Under the pieces are notes generated by a model. That model saw nothing but the letters and a program-made list of their open reading frames with translations. It did not search any database and was not told the DNA's origin. The translations under genes were made by a program, and so were the position numbers. Source: Bog-473 sp963809715 (GTDB taxonomy: Bacteria; Actinomycetota; Acidimicrobiia; Acidimicrobiales; RAAP-2). Taken from it: a stretch of 64,000 nucleotides of DNA. The stretch spans positions 496,001 to 560,000 of the forward strand of contig CAWEKO010000007.1 of the NCBI GenBank assembly GCA_963809715.1. Reading direction: 5' to 3'. Below, one piece after another: positions 45,413-55,294 of the stretch (positions are counted from its first letter, which is position 1; each line of letters begins with the position of its first letter).

Positions 45413-45559
45413 ATGACAACCGACGGAAGACCCGCCACATCAAAGGAACCCGCCTCCGGGGATAGTGCCACTACGGATCCACCGGTTTACCGCGAGGCGA
45501 CCACCCCCGAGGAGATCGAAGAGTCGCAAAAGCGCGAGGACAGCGAGTCTGAGGGCTAG
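45413..45559 (+). CDS. Small acidic disordered protein
   Basis: A 48-residue protein, too short for usual gene finders: MTTDGRPATSKEPASGDSAT, then TDPPVYREATTPEEIEESQK, then REDSESEG, stop TAG. It is rich in Glu, Ser and Pro, with no hydrophobic core, so it is intrinsically disordered. A -10 hexamer lies seven bases upstream of the ATG. It is convergent with the luciferase-like gene across a hairpin. The function is unknown; small acidic proteins of this kind are often stress-induced. Confidence 0.5.
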   Translation: MTTDGRPATSKEPASGDSATTDPPVYREATTPEEIEESQKREDSESEG

Positions 45560-45573
45560 CTGCTCGAGGCCAC

Positions 45574-45588
45574 CGGGATTCGATCCCG
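45574..45588. terminator. Hairpin between convergent genes
   Basis: CGGGAT and ATCCCG pair around a TCG loop (6-bp stem) just after the small acidic gene and before the 3' end of the luciferase-like gene, so it may end both transcripts. No T-run. Confidence 0.45.
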
Positions 45589-45665
45589 CTCACCAGGCGA
45601 GCTCACTGACGGCATGAGCGAGAGCCGTATTTCCCGCTCCGATTTCCTGGGGATTGCGCCAGCCT

Positions 45666-46619
45666 TTAGATGCCCAAGCGTGATCGAAGTTCCCGTTGAT
45701 AGAAGTGGAAGAATCCTTCCTGATCGGGGCCGATCTGGTTGACGTACACCTCGTCGAATCCCGCTTCGAGGTACTTGTTGATCGCCTCCAGATGCCTCTC
45801 TGGGTCAGGACCACAGGCGATCTGCTTCGCCACCATGTCCTCGGTCACATGGGCCGCGGCGGCCTCGAAGTGTGAGGGCAGGGCCAACTCCTGGGCGAGC
45901 TGACCCTCGACTCCTTCCGTGGGCCACAGTTCGTGGGCCAGCTTGCGGGCCACTTGCTCGTCCTGGTCCCAGCAGACTTTCAGTGCAGCTATGGCGCGCC
46001 CCTTCCCCCCGTTCTTCCGGTATCGATCCTGGAGCTCCTCGTCGGGCTGCACCGTCACGAAACCGTCGCCGATGCGGGCGGCCACGTCCGTTGCCTCGGG
46101 ACCAAATGCCGACACGAGGATCGGCGGTGGCGTATCGGGCATCGAGTAAATGCGTGCATTCTCTACCGTGTAGTAGCGGCCGTGATGGGTGACCAGACCG
46201 CCTTCCCAGAGCTTGCGGATGACCTCGACGGCCTCCTCCAGCATCTCGAGTCTGGTCTCGACGGGAGGCCAACGGTGGCCCAGGATGTGCTCGTTCAGAG
46301 CCTCGCCCGAACCGACCCCGAAGACGAACCTCCCTTCGAGCAGAAGCTGCGAGGTTGCGGCAGCTTGGGCCAGGATCGCTGGGTGAATCCTGACAGTGGG
46401 GCAGGTGACGCCGGTCGTGACCTTGTGTGACGTCGAGGCACTGATGGCGCCGATCACGCTCCACACGAACGGGCTCTCACCCTGACGATCGATCCATGGG
46501 TGAAAGTGGTCCGAGATGAAGATGGAATGCATTCCTGCTTCCTCAGCCAGCTTGGCCTGGGCCACCAGCGCAGCCGGTCCGTGTTCCTCACTCGACAGAA
46601 ATGCTCCGATTTCGGCCAT
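45666..46619 (-). CDS. Luciferase-like (LLM class) F420-dependent oxidoreductase
   Basis: In this 317-residue TIM-barrel oxidoreductase the start AEIGAFLSSEEHGPAALVAQ, the strand GMHSIFISDHFHPWIDRQGE, and GRFVFGVGSGEALNEHILG with LEMLEEAVEVIRKLWEGGLV mark the F420-binding branch close to F420-dependent glucose-6-phosphate dehydrogenase (TIGR03557-like). It uses F420 to oxidise or reduce an unknown substrate in the cytoplasm. ATG 46619 is five bases after GGGGAGG. It is 78 bases downstream of an enolase-superfamily gene on the same strand, likely one operon, suggesting a shared sugar or hydroxy-acid pathway. Confidence 0.85.
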   Translation of the reverse strand: MAEIGAFLSSEEHGPAALVAQAKLAEEAGMHSIFISDHFHPWIDRQGESPFVWSVIGAISASTSHKVTTGVTCPTVRIHPAILAQAAATSQLLLEGRFVFGVGSGEALNEHILGHRWPPVETRLEMLEEAVEVIRKLWEGGLVTHHGRYYTVENARIYSMPDTPPPILVSAFGPEATDVAARIGDGFVTVQPDEELQDRYRKNGGKGRAIAALKVCWDQDEQVARKLAHELWPTEGVEGQLAQELALPSHFEAAAAHVTEDMVAKQIACGPDPERHLEAINKYLEAGFDEVYVNQIGPDQEGFFHFYQRELRSRLGI

Positions 46620-46697
46620 GCCAACCTCCCCTGGTCTCTTGTTGTTCTTCCCGGGTTCGGCCTCGGCAAACCGATGAGACAAGGTCGTGCAGCGGTA

Positions 46698-47798
46698 TCA
46701 GCGTCGATAGGGCGCGGCTGTCGATTCCTTGAAGGCCATACCGTGTCCCGGGACATCGCGGTGCGGCAGAAGGCGCCCGCCGTGGGGATCGAGTGCACCG
46801 TCGAACAACATCGTTTCGATGCGGTGATGATCATGGAAGTACTCGATGTGGCGCAGGTTGGGCACGCTGAGGCCCACATGCGCGTGCAAATTCGGGGCGC
46901 AGTGCGCCGATATCTCCAAGCCCTGCGCACCAGCGACTGCGGCTGCCCGGAGCCAACTGGTGTACCCGCCGCAGCGTGTCACGTCGATTTGCAGGCAGTC
47001 CACCGCTCCGGCTGCGACCATGCGGGCGAGGTAGGTCTCGTCGTAGCCGTACTCCCCAGCAGCGACATCGACATCAAGAGCGTCTCGGACGACTCGTAGG
47101 CCCGTGAGATCATCCGACGATACAGGCTCCTCGAACCAGGAGATGTTGGCCGTGTCGGCTAACTCGCGGCCCATCCGGACGGCCTGTTTGCGGCTGTAGC
47201 CGCCGTTGGCGTCGACGAACAGTGCGACGTCGTCACCGATGACCGCCCGGGCGAACGCGGTTCTGGCCAGGTCGCGCTCCGGTCGACTCCCCCATGCCTG
47301 GCCGATCTTGATCTTCACCATTGGAACCTTCCAGTCACCCACCCATTGCTCGAGCTGGGCCCGTGCCGTCTCCTCGTCGTACGTGATGAAGCCGCCACTC
47401 CCATAAATGGCAACCCCGTCGGCGCACCGTCCGAACAGGTCAGCCAGAGGGACGCCCAGGTGACGTGCCTTGCAATCCCAGAGGGCAATGTCGACGGCCG
47501 AGATGGCGCAACTGACTACACCAGGCCGACCAATGTTCCGACAGGCTCTGACCATGCGCTCGTGGGAGTCCGCCGTGTCGAGGAGATCGGTGCCGACGAC
47601 GGCCTCGGAAAGGAGATCTTCAATGACGGTCTGGGAGGCTCGGGAGGCGTACGTCCATCCAAGGCCCGTCGTCCCACCGGCGCGGACTTCGGCGGTCACC
47701 ATGGTGGTGGCCTGCCACGCAAGCGTGCCATCAGACTCGGGTTGGTCAGTCGGCACCGTGTATCTACCGGTCGCGACCTTCTCCACCGGGACAGGCAC
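46698..47798 (-). CDS. Enolase-superfamily (mandelate racemase/muconate-lactonizing-like) enzyme
   Basis: This 366-residue protein has an N-terminal capping domain ending near 125 and a barrel with MVKIKIG (the KxK catalytic lysines) and metal ligands in LFVDANGGY (Asp), ISWFEEPVS (Glu) and VAAGEYGYD (Glu). DVTRCGGYT and the C-terminal SAHCAPNLHAHVGLSVPNLR follow, with a His acting as base. It abstracts the alpha-proton of a carboxylate (racemase or dehydratase activity, substrate unknown), possibly a sugar acid. The start is ATG 47798. It is probably co-transcribed with the luciferase-like gene downstream. Confidence 0.85.
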   Translation of the reverse strand: MPVPVEKVATGRYTVPTDQPESDGTLAWQATTMVTAEVRAGGTTGLGWTYASRASQTVIEDLLSEAVVGTDLLDTADSHERMVRACRNIGRPGVVSCAISAVDIALWDCKARHLGVPLADLFGRCADGVAIYGSGGFITYDEETARAQLEQWVGDWKVPMVKIKIGQAWGSRPERDLARTAFARAVIGDDVALFVDANGGYSRKQAVRMGRELADTANISWFEEPVSSDDLTGLRVVRDALDVDVAAGEYGYDETYLARMVAAGAVDCLQIDVTRCGGYTSWLRAAAVAGAQGLEISAHCAPNLHAHVGLSVPNLRHIEYFHDHHRIETMLFDGALDPHGGRLLPHRDVPGHGMAFKESTAAPYRR

Positions 47799-48150
47799 GT
47801 CAAACCCTGCCGACGGCCGCTGCGGTCTCTGTCAACAGGTCATGCAGCTTTCGGAGCAACGGCCGCTGCGCCTCCGTCTCGGTTTTCCTGATTCCCACGC
47901 TGGCCGTCCAATAAGGCACTGCCCCGTGCGCCAAGGTGCTGCGGTGCTCGGAATACATCGGTCTTGACGTGTCTCCAGCTCTCAACGTCAGGCCCTCCGT
48001 CGAGCCGATCTCGTGCTGACGTACCTCTCATGCCCGCCCACGACACAGCGAAACAGCCGATGCGCCCGAGTTGGAGTGATTGGAGCGCTCTGGCCCGGGT
48101 ACCGATTCGAGGAGCGACTAACCCAGGCTGTGGAAGGGAGGCGGGCACGA
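47799..48150. other. Divergent intergenic region
   Basis: About 350 bases between the enolase-type gene (minus) and the TPP enzyme (plus). Overlapping frames lack motifs. It should contain promoters for both directions, but none was placed. Confidence 0.35.
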
Positions 48151-49912
48151 ATGTCGAAGATCGCAGCGGAAGTGCTCATCGAGCGACTGGCCGATTGGGG
48201 TGTCGACACAATCTTCGGACTCCCGGGCGATGGCATCAACGGGATCATGGAGGGCCTGCGGCGACAGGACAGAATCCGCTTTGTCCTCGTCCATCACGAA
48301 GAGGCTGCCGCCTTCATGGCCACCGGCTACGCCAAGTCGACCGGCCGCCTCGGTGTCTGTCTCGCCACGTCAGGACCAGGGGCGATCCATCTGCTGAACG
48401 GGCTCTACGACGCCAAGCTCGATCACGCGCCTGTGCTCGCCATCACCGGGATGCAGGAGACCCAGATGTTGGGGACGGGTTATCAGCAGGAGGTCGCGCT
48501 CGAAAAACTGTTCATCGACGTCGCCGAGTACAACGAGATGATCCACGTGCCGGCGCAGTTGCCGACGCTCGTCGACATCGCGATCCGCCACGCCCTAACC
48601 CGTCGGGGTGTCGCCCACCTGACCATTCCGACCGACATTCAGATCGCCGACGCCGGAGCCAACCCGTGGAGCGCCCCGGCTCCGGCGGTCAACCAACCAA
48701 CGGCGCCGATCTACCTGCCTGCCTCGGGCCTGCCTCGTCAAGAGGATGTCCTGGCGGCGGCAGAGGTGCTCAACGCCGGTTCCAAAGTGGTCATGCTCGT
48801 CGGGGCTGGAGCGCTCGGGGCGAGAAACGAGGTACTCCAGACCGCGGAACGTCTGGGCAGCCCCGTCGTCAAGACGCTGCCCGGCAAGGCAGTCATCCCC
48901 GACGACCATCCACTCTGTATCGGCGGCATCGGACTGTTGGGGACCGCGCCGGCCATCGACGCAATGGAGGGCTGCGACACTCTGTTCATGGTGGGGACGA
49001 ACTTCCCCTACACCAAGTACCTGCCCGAACCGGGGCAGTGCAAGGTGGTGCAGATCGAGGCCGACCCCATTCGGGCCGGCAACCGCATCGCGACCGAGGT
49101 GCCGATGATCGCCGACGCAGCAGCCGGCCTCTCGGCTCTGTTGCCGCATCTCGCTGAGCCTTCCGAACATTCCTTTCTGGACGATCTCCAAGAGAAGATG
49201 AGCAGTTGGCGCGACAGGATGCATGCTCTCGAGTCGATCGATGAAGACCCGATCCAGCCGCAGTACCTGATGCACGTCATCGACCGACTGGCCGACAGCG
49301 ATGCCATCCTCACATCGGACTCGGGGACGATCGCGACCTGGGCAGCCCGTCACTTCACTATCCGCGATGAGCGAGCCTTCTACCTGTCGGGGAATCTGGC
49401 CACCATGGCCCCCGGACTGCCCTACACGATCGCCAATCAGATCGCCCATCCGGGCCGCCAGTGCATCGCGTTTGTCGGCGACGGTGGGTTCGCCATGCTC
49501 ATGGCAGAGTTCGGTACGGCCTGTCGCTACGACCTTCCGATCAAGGTGATCGTCAACAACAACGCGTCGCTGGGCCAGATCATGTGGGAGCAGCTCGTAC
49601 TCGGCTACCCGGAGTACGGCGTTCGCTTCGGCCGACCGCCCGACTTTGCTCCGTGGGCCGAGGCCTGTGGCGGAAAGGGCATCCGGGTCGAGAAGGCGGG
49701 TGACGTGGAGGGCGCCATCAAGGAGGCGCTGTCCTTCCCGGGTCCCGGCGCTGGTCGATGTGCTGGTCAATCCGGACGAGCCGCCAATGCCTGGCAAGGT
49801 GGAATACGAGCAGGCCAAGGGCTTCGTCAAGGCCTTCTTGGCCGGTCAACCTCGGAAGGCCACCATCGCCAGCACCCTGTTCCGGGACAAGGTCACCGAG
49901 ATGCGCGCATGA
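48151..49912 (+). pseudogene. Thiamine-diphosphate enzyme (pyruvate-oxidase/dehydrogenase-like), frameshifted near the end
   Basis: ATG 48151 follows GGGAGG. The N-terminal Pyr domain has the catalytic Glu in LVHHEEAAAFMATGYAKSTG. The central domain has KVVMLVGAGALGARNEVLQT. The PP domain has FVGDGGFAMLMAEFGTACRY and VIVNNNASLGQIMWEQLVLG, the GDG-x-NN thiamine-binding motif. Near 49738 (CCCGGGTCCC) one base is missing or extra. The C-terminus continues in another frame as RVPALVDVLVNPDEPPMPGK, then EYEQAKGFVKAFLAGQPRKA, to TGA 49912. Joined length about 586, as usual. It would oxidatively decarboxylate pyruvate or a relative, passing electrons to a quinone or partner oxidoreductase. The operon partners downstream are also broken. 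Confidence 0.8.
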
Positions 49913-50408
49913 GGTTCGCCGCGAAGGTTTCGGTCTTCGACGACGAGTCGACGGCTGAACAGCAGGGACGGGCTCGTCGGCATCGATCGTCTCCTGCAGA
50001 ACGTCCGTCACGGTCGCTTCGAGCGGAGCCTGGCCGGCCTTACCGGAGTCGGGCGCCCTGATCACCGGTGTCGAGATCTGGCTCGAGCACGACCGTGCCA
50101 GCTTCGCCAACCGGATGATGTGGGTCCCGGTGGCTCTCACCCCGGCCATGGCCGCGGCCGGGATCGCCGGCGTCTTCTCCAAGCGGGCGGCCAAGACATT
50201 TCTGCCGGTGATCTCGAGCGTCGTGCTCTTCAACAGCATGCAGGGCGAGTATCTCCACCTGCGGGGAATCGCCCAGCGTCCCGGCGGGTTCGGGCGCAAC
50301 TTTGCGCTCTACAACGCCGAAATGGGTCCACCTACCTTTGCGCCGCTCCTCTTCGGCCTGGTCGGTGGCATGGGCCTCGTGGCCTCCATCCTCCGCCGCG
50401 AAAGGTAA
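49909..50408 (+). pseudogene. Small membrane protein with two frameshifts, coupled to the TPP gene
   Basis: The ATG at 49909 overlaps the TGA of the TPP gene by four bases (ATGA). It opens MRFAAKVSVFDDESTAEQ. A second frame carries RDGLVGIDRLLQNVRHGRFE, then RSLAGL, and a third carries SGALITGVEIWLEHDRASFA, then MMWVPVALTPAMAAAGIAGV, FLPVISSVVLFNSMQGEYLH, and APLLFGLVGGMGLVASILRR. Three spans remain. Breaks lie near 49970 and 50040. The family resembles membrane partners found beside GMC/gluconate-dehydrogenase genes, but it is unnamed. Spacing to the next start is 3 bases, so it is one operon. Confidence 0.65.
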
Positions 50409-50411
50409 CGA

Positions 50412-51122
50412 ATGGGGCTCACTCCGGGCTCGGGCGAGCCGCGGTTCCCGGGCTACGACGTGATGCGACAGCAGCCGGTCATGGGACGGGGTCACCAGGT
50501 CGGTGGTGACCGGCCGCCTCGGCCCACCTGACCCGCCACAGGTTCTTCACTGCCGAGGAGGAGCCCGACCGCCCGAGCTCTGCTGGACCGGCTCTTGGCC
50601 CAAGACGAAGATCCCCGTGTGCCTGTCTTCGAGGTCATCGACGGGCGTCTCGCCGAACGGGCGTGGCGACGGATTCCGCTACGAGGATCTGCCCGACGAT
50701 CCTGAGGCATGGCGCCAGTCCGTCGCCGCACTGAACGAGACGGCACAGAGCGATGTTCGGACAGCCCTTCGCGCAACTGGCGCACAGAGAGCAACGCGAC
50801 ATCATCGAAGGGGTGCGGCTGTGCGAGGGAAGCTGGCATGGCCTGCCGGCCGCGCGTCTCTTCTCACTGTGGATGCGATACGCCTGCAGCGCCTTCTACG
50901 CTCATCCATGGGCCTGGAACGAGATCGGTTTCGGCGGTCCGGCGTATCCGCGTGGCTACAAGTACCTCGCTCTGGGCGGCACGCGAGCCGTGGGAGGTCG
51001 CAGAGCACGACGCCGAGGACCCGGTCCCGTGGGCGAAGCGGGCCGAGGCGGCCAAGAGGAGGCACGCCGAGGGGCTGTCCTCGACCGAGGCGTCTAGCCA
51101 AGCACCGGACAGGGACGAATGA
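50412..51122 (+). pseudogene. Gluconate 2-dehydrogenase subunit 3-like protein with several frameshifts
   Basis: ATG 50412 reads MGLTPGSGEPRFPGYDVM. Then, in successive frames: HRFFTAEEEP, ARALLDRLLAQDEDPRVPVF with EVIDGRLAER, FRYEDLPDDPEAWRQSVAAL, MFGQPFAQLAHREQRDIIEG with LPAARLFSLWMRYACSAFYA, HPWAWNEIGFGGPAYPRGYK, and WEVAEHDAEDPVPWAKRAEA. The sense is continuous with the gluconate 2-dehydrogenase subunit 3 family, which partners GMC-type large subunits. Breaks lie near 50475, 50560, 50665, 50750 and 51000. If the protein is made, it would help target or stabilise the GMC oxidoreductase. Five breaks in 0.6 kb are unusual. Confidence 0.75.
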
Positions 51123-51132
51123 GCTCGCACAG

Positions 51133-52769
51133 ATGAACGGCGTCCGGAGGCGCAACGAGTCGGCGTGGCTGCTGCCGAACGACGGGTCGCGTACAAACCA
51201 TCAGTTACGTCGCGACATGCGTCGCTACGGGCATGACGAAGAGGTCGACATTGTGATCGTCGGGTGCGGAGCCGGAGGCTCCGTCCTGGCGCAGCGACTG
51301 GCCCGGCAGGGGTGGGACGTGGTGGTTCTCGACGCAGGACCGTTCTGGGATCCCGACAAGGACTGGGTCAGCGACGAGGCTGGATCGCACCAGCTGTACT
51401 GGAACGAGCCTCGCGTCATCTCGGGCTCGCATCCCGTCGAGCTCGGCAGCAACAACTCGGGGCGGGGCGTCGGAGGCTCGATGGTGCATTTCGCCGGCTA
51501 TGCACCCCGCTTCCATCCTTCTGATTTCCGCACCCTCACGAACTGACGGTGTGGGCGCTGACTGGCCCATCGAGTACCGCGATCTCAAGAGCCTACTACG
51601 AGCTCTTGGAGGCTGAGCTGCCCGTGGCCGGCCAGAACTGGCCCTGGGGTGACCCGCACCGATACCCGCATTCGCCGCACCCGATGGGCGCCAACGGGCA
51701 AGCCTTTCAACGTGCCGCGCTGGCGGCGGGCATCGAGGTGCGTGTCGGGCCGGTCGCCATTGCGAACGGGCGCTTCGGCAATCGTTCACACTGCATCTAC
51801 CGAGGCTTCTGCCTGCAGGGGTGCAAGGTCAACGCCAAGGCATCGCCCTTGATCACACACGTCCCGGACGCGTTGGCTCATGGCGCTGAGATCCGTTCTG
51901 ACTGCATGGTCAGCCGCGTCGAGATCGACGATCAGCGCCGGGCGACCGGGATCGTCTACTTCCACGAGGGACGCGAGTATCGCCAACGAGCCCGGCTGGT
52001 GGCGGTGGCGGGATACTCCATCGAGACGCCGCGCCTGCTGCTCAACTCGGCCTGCCCGCAGTTCCCTGACGGTCTGTGCAACGATTTCGACCAGGTCGGT
52101 CGCTACGTCATGGTGCAGGGCGCCCCTCAGACGACTGGGCGCTACGACGAAGAGATCAGGTCCTACAAGGCCCCACCGCCCGAGTGCTCCTCCGAGGCCT
52201 TCTACGAGACTGATCCGACGAAGAGCTACAAGCGAGGCTTCTCGTTGCAGTGCATCTCGCCGCTGCCGATTGTCTTCGCCGAGCATGTGTGCGCACAAGG
52301 ACACTGGGGCGAGACGTTGCGCGAATACATGCGGGACTCGGTGCACTGGGCCACGTTCGGCGCGCTCTGTGCGAATTCCTGCCCACTCCCCGAGAATCGC
52401 ATCACCTTGGCCGACGAGACTGATCGGCATGGCCTGCCCGTGGCCAACTTCTCCTATTCGCTGTGCGACAACGACAAGGCTCTCGTCGACGCGGCCACGA
52501 AGGTCATGGAGGAGATGCATCACGCTGCCGGCGCGGCCGAAGCCATCACGATCAAGCGCGAGGCGCACCTCATCGGGGGTTGCCGCATGTCGGTGGGAGA
52601 ACGAGACGGCGTGGTCGACGCAAATCTACGTTCCTTCGCTGTGCCGAATCTCTTCATCGTCGATGGCAGCGTGTGTCCGACGCAGGGGAGCGCCAATCCC
52701 GCGCTGACCATCATGGCCCTCGCCGCCCGTGCCGCGGACTACCTCAAGTCAGCGGCATCCGTGGCGTGA
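51133..52769 (+). pseudogene. GMC oxidoreductase (gluconate-dehydrogenase large-subunit type), two frameshifts
   Basis: ATG 51133. The FAD site is DIVIVGCGAGGSVLAQRLAR, followed by VVVLDAGPFWDPDKDWVSDE and the second FAD region SNNSGRGVGGSMVHFAGYAP. Near 51546 the sense moves to DGVGADWPIEYRDLKS in another frame and near 51593 to YYELLEAELPVAGQNWPWGD in a third. The third frame then runs intact to 52769, with HCIYRGFCLQGCKVNAKASP, RDSVHWATFGALCANSCPLP and the C-terminal AHLIGGCRMSV and LFIVDGSVCPTQGSANPALT, which holds the catalytic His-Asn region. Joined length about 545. It oxidises a sugar or sugar acid at the membrane, with electrons to the partner subunits. It is the last gene of the operon. 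Confidence 0.8.
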
Positions 52770-53392
52770 AGGCAGGAGAGGATATCGATCTACCGCTCAG
52801 AGGGTCCGGTGGTGGGACTCGCAGATGGCGAGCCCCAGCATCCTCTGCTTCTGACCGGGTGTCGAAATGCCCCAGCAGATCGTGGGTCGCCTCAGTGCAG
52901 CGCGCCGTCCACAACATGGTGGTCGGATCGTCCGCGGCAGGGATCTCACCGATGATGATCTCGGCTTCCGCCGAGGAGACTTCTATCGCCTCCCCGGTCT
53001 CACCTGCCGAGAAGCGTCTTGTCTTGCTCCGGAGTCATTCTGCGATCCGCCGATCTGCCTGTCGGGCCTTGGATTCGATACCCTGAGCGCTTAGACCCAA
53101 ACGGACGAACAGGCAAGTGCCTTTGGGCGTTTCATGCCGCACCGGCCTGGGTAGACAATCGATCGAAGGGCCGATCTGTCGGCTGGGCCAACGGTTCTCC
53201 GGCTCGTCTGACCGTATGGCCGAGAGCGCCCAACCTGTGAAGGGAGGATGGCGCCAGACTCGACGCTGTTGCGGGCGTCGAGTCGCGCCCAGAGAGGCAG
53301 GTCCAGCGGAAGTTCCAGGCGAACATGAGCCCTCCGACGTCGGACGGTGCGTGGTCGGGTTTCGTCGCCGGTGCGGCGGGTAGCTGCTCACC
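52770..53392. other. Long region without a supported gene
   Basis: Over 600 bases between the operon end and the DUF72 gene. Frames on both strands show neither motifs nor ribosome sites. Confidence 0.4.
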
Positions 53393-54185
53393 GTGAGCGT
53401 CATCATCGGGACCTCAGGTTGGCAGTACGCCGACTGGCGGGGTCGCCTGTACCCTCGCGGCCTGGCGCAGAAGGAGTGGCTGACGTACTACTCGAGCCGC
53501 TTCCAGTCGGTTGAGGTCAACAACGTCTTTTACCGGCTGCCGGAGAAGGTGACCTTCGAGCACTGGGCTGCTGCGACGCCCAAGGATTTTGAGTTCAGCC
53601 TCAAGGCGAGTCGCTACCTCACCCATGTGCTCCGTCTGAGCAAGCCGACAGAGCCGGTGCGGCGGCTTCTGGGTCGCTCGAGTGGGCTGGGTCACAAGGT
53701 GGGACCGGTCCTGTTGCAGCTACCAGCGAACTTCCACGCAGACCCGGCGCGCCTGGCGTCCACCCTCAATGCCTTTCCGCCGAGCGTCAGGGTGGCATTC
53801 GAACCGCGCCACGAATCGTGGTACACCGACGAGGTAACGGACATTTTGCAGCAGCATCCGGTCGGCGCTCTGCCTCAGCGACACTCCACAGCGGAAGTCC
53901 CCGCTCTGGCGCACAACGAAATGGGGGTACGTGCGGCTGCATGAGGGCCGAGCGAACCCGGCACCCTGCTATGGCCGGACGGCCCTTACGAGTTGGGCCG
54001 GTCGACTCGCTGACCTGTGGGATCGAAGCGAGGACGTGTACGTGTATTTCAATAACGATCATGGTGGTTGCGCTGTACGCGACGCCCACCGCTTTGCACT
54101 CGCAGCCGACCGCGCCGGGCTTCTCCCGACGCGAGTGCCGACGAGCCGAGAATCGTCGTTGACAATGGAGCATGCACGGCCCTGA
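53393..54185 (+). pseudogene. DUF72 (YecE-like) TIM-barrel protein, frameshifted
   Basis: GTG 53393 opens SVIIGTSGWQYADWRGRLYP, then QSVEVNNVFYRLPEKVTFEH, ATPKDFEFSLKASRYLTHVL and VGPVLLQLPANFHADPARLA, with VRVAFEPRHESWY. After about 53855 the sense shifts to another frame for RKSPLWRTTKWGYVRLHEG, and near 53940 to a third for ANPAPCYGRTALTSWAGRLA, then LWDRSEDVYVYFNNDHGGCA and VRDAHRFALAADRAGLLPTR. The F-N-N-D-x-x-G-x-A motif is the DUF72 hallmark. The family is conserved in most bacteria and its function is debated (TIM barrel, possibly nucleic-acid or metal related). Two breaks are needed to restore about 260 residues. Confidence 0.8.
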
Positions 54186-54816
54186 TCGAGCCCGAGCGGA
54201 AGGAGCCTGCCTGTGAGCGCCGAGGCACACGTGCCTGCTGGGAGGCGGAGCATCGCCGCACAATGCGCTGCGGCCGAGCACCGCGAGGGATGCCGAAGCG
54301 TTAGAAGGACTACAAAAGGTCGACTGTCTGGTGGGCGGGACTGTCCGAAGAGGATTTGCCCGACGGGTCTGCGGCCGGGTCGACCTCGTGTGGTCCACAG
54401 GACGCAGCCGGCTTGAGGCAAGGACCGGGAGTGACGTCGCACCCTGCCCAATCCGATCGATGAGGGAGCGGACTGTGAAGGTCAAGGTCAAACGCCTGGT
54501 TATGTGAGTCCAGCCCAGTGAGCAGATCCGACAAGATCGGCTCAGCGTGGAGCAACGGACGACGAGTGCTCGGATCGAATGTCTGACTGGCCCTGTCGAA
54601 GACATTGATGCGGGAATTGCTGCCTGGAACTCCGACGACGAGCATGACCCTCTCACTGACCGTACGTATCGAGTTTGTAGGCGCGCGCTGTCGGTCGTCC
54701 ATACCACCCGTAGCCCGTAGGCGTTCGTGTGCGGATTACATCAGGCCCGCGCTTGTGATGGCTTCCGAGGTGCTCCGGCATCGCTCACCCGAACGGGTGT
54801 TCCTCTTTTCTCTCGG
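54186..54816. other. Long region without a supported gene
   Basis: About 630 bases. A minus-strand frame (54310-54702) is open but has no motifs or bias. No RNA gene was recognised. Confidence 0.4.
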
Positions 54817-54840
54817 GTTGCAGCACCCAGGCGCGGGTAT
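54817..54840 (+). promoter_or_regulatory. Stress-sigma-like promoter of the envelope operon
   Basis: GTTG at 54817-54820, 14 bases, then GGGTAT at 54835-54840, close to GTTT-N14..16-GGGTAT. An overlapping TATAGA (54838-54843) lies seven bases before ATG 54851, so the transcript may start at or near the ATG. Confidence 0.6.
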
Positions 54841-54850
54841 AGACCGAATC

Positions 54851-55294
54851 ATGATGTCAACTGAGGACGAGCAAGAGATGATGCTGGACGACCGGACAGC
54901 GTCCGCGTCATCGGATTTGGCGATCGGCGAGCTGGTCGGCAGGCTGTCGGATGACACGGTTCGCCTCGTTCGAAACGAGATCCGCCTGGCTCAGGCCGAA
55001 ATGAGCCAAAAGGCCAAGGCGGTCGGCCTCGGAGCCGCCATGTTCGGCGGGGCCGGAATCTTTGGACTTTACGGATTTGGTGTCCTGATAGCCGCCGCCG
55101 TCGTCGGTCTCTCCTTGGTGATGGCTTTGTGGGCCGCCACGTTGATCGTCGCTGCTGTCTTGTTCGCCGTCGCCGCTGCCGCTGCTCTCGCAGGAAGGAA
55201 GGAGTTCGAGAGGGCGCGGCCCCCGCTACCAACAGAAGCCGTGGAGAGCACCACACGAGACATCGACGAGCTGAAGCGAGGACTACGGCCATGA
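54851..55294 (+). CDS. Phage-holin-family (Phage_holin_3_6) membrane protein
   Basis: This 147-residue protein has an acidic N-terminus, an amphipathic helix (IGELVGRLSDDTVRLVRNEI, then RLAQAEMSQKAKAVG) that leads into two membrane spans (GAGIFGLYGFGVLIAAAVVG and ALWAATLIVAAVLFAVAAAA), and a Glu/Arg-rich tail. This fits the actinobacterial holin-superfamily proteins found in envelope operons with DUF3618 and DUF4235. The first ATG of the ATG-ATG pair (54851) is used. Its stop overlaps the next start by four bases. The role is unknown; likely an envelope-stress structural protein rather than a lysis protein. Confidence 0.8.
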   Translation: MMSTEDEQEMMLDDRTASASSDLAIGELVGRLSDDTVRLVRNEIRLAQAEMSQKAKAVGLGAAMFGGAGIFGLYGFGVLIAAAVVGLSLVMALWAATLIVAAVLFAVAAAAALAGRKEFERARPPLPTEAVESTTRDIDELKRGLRP

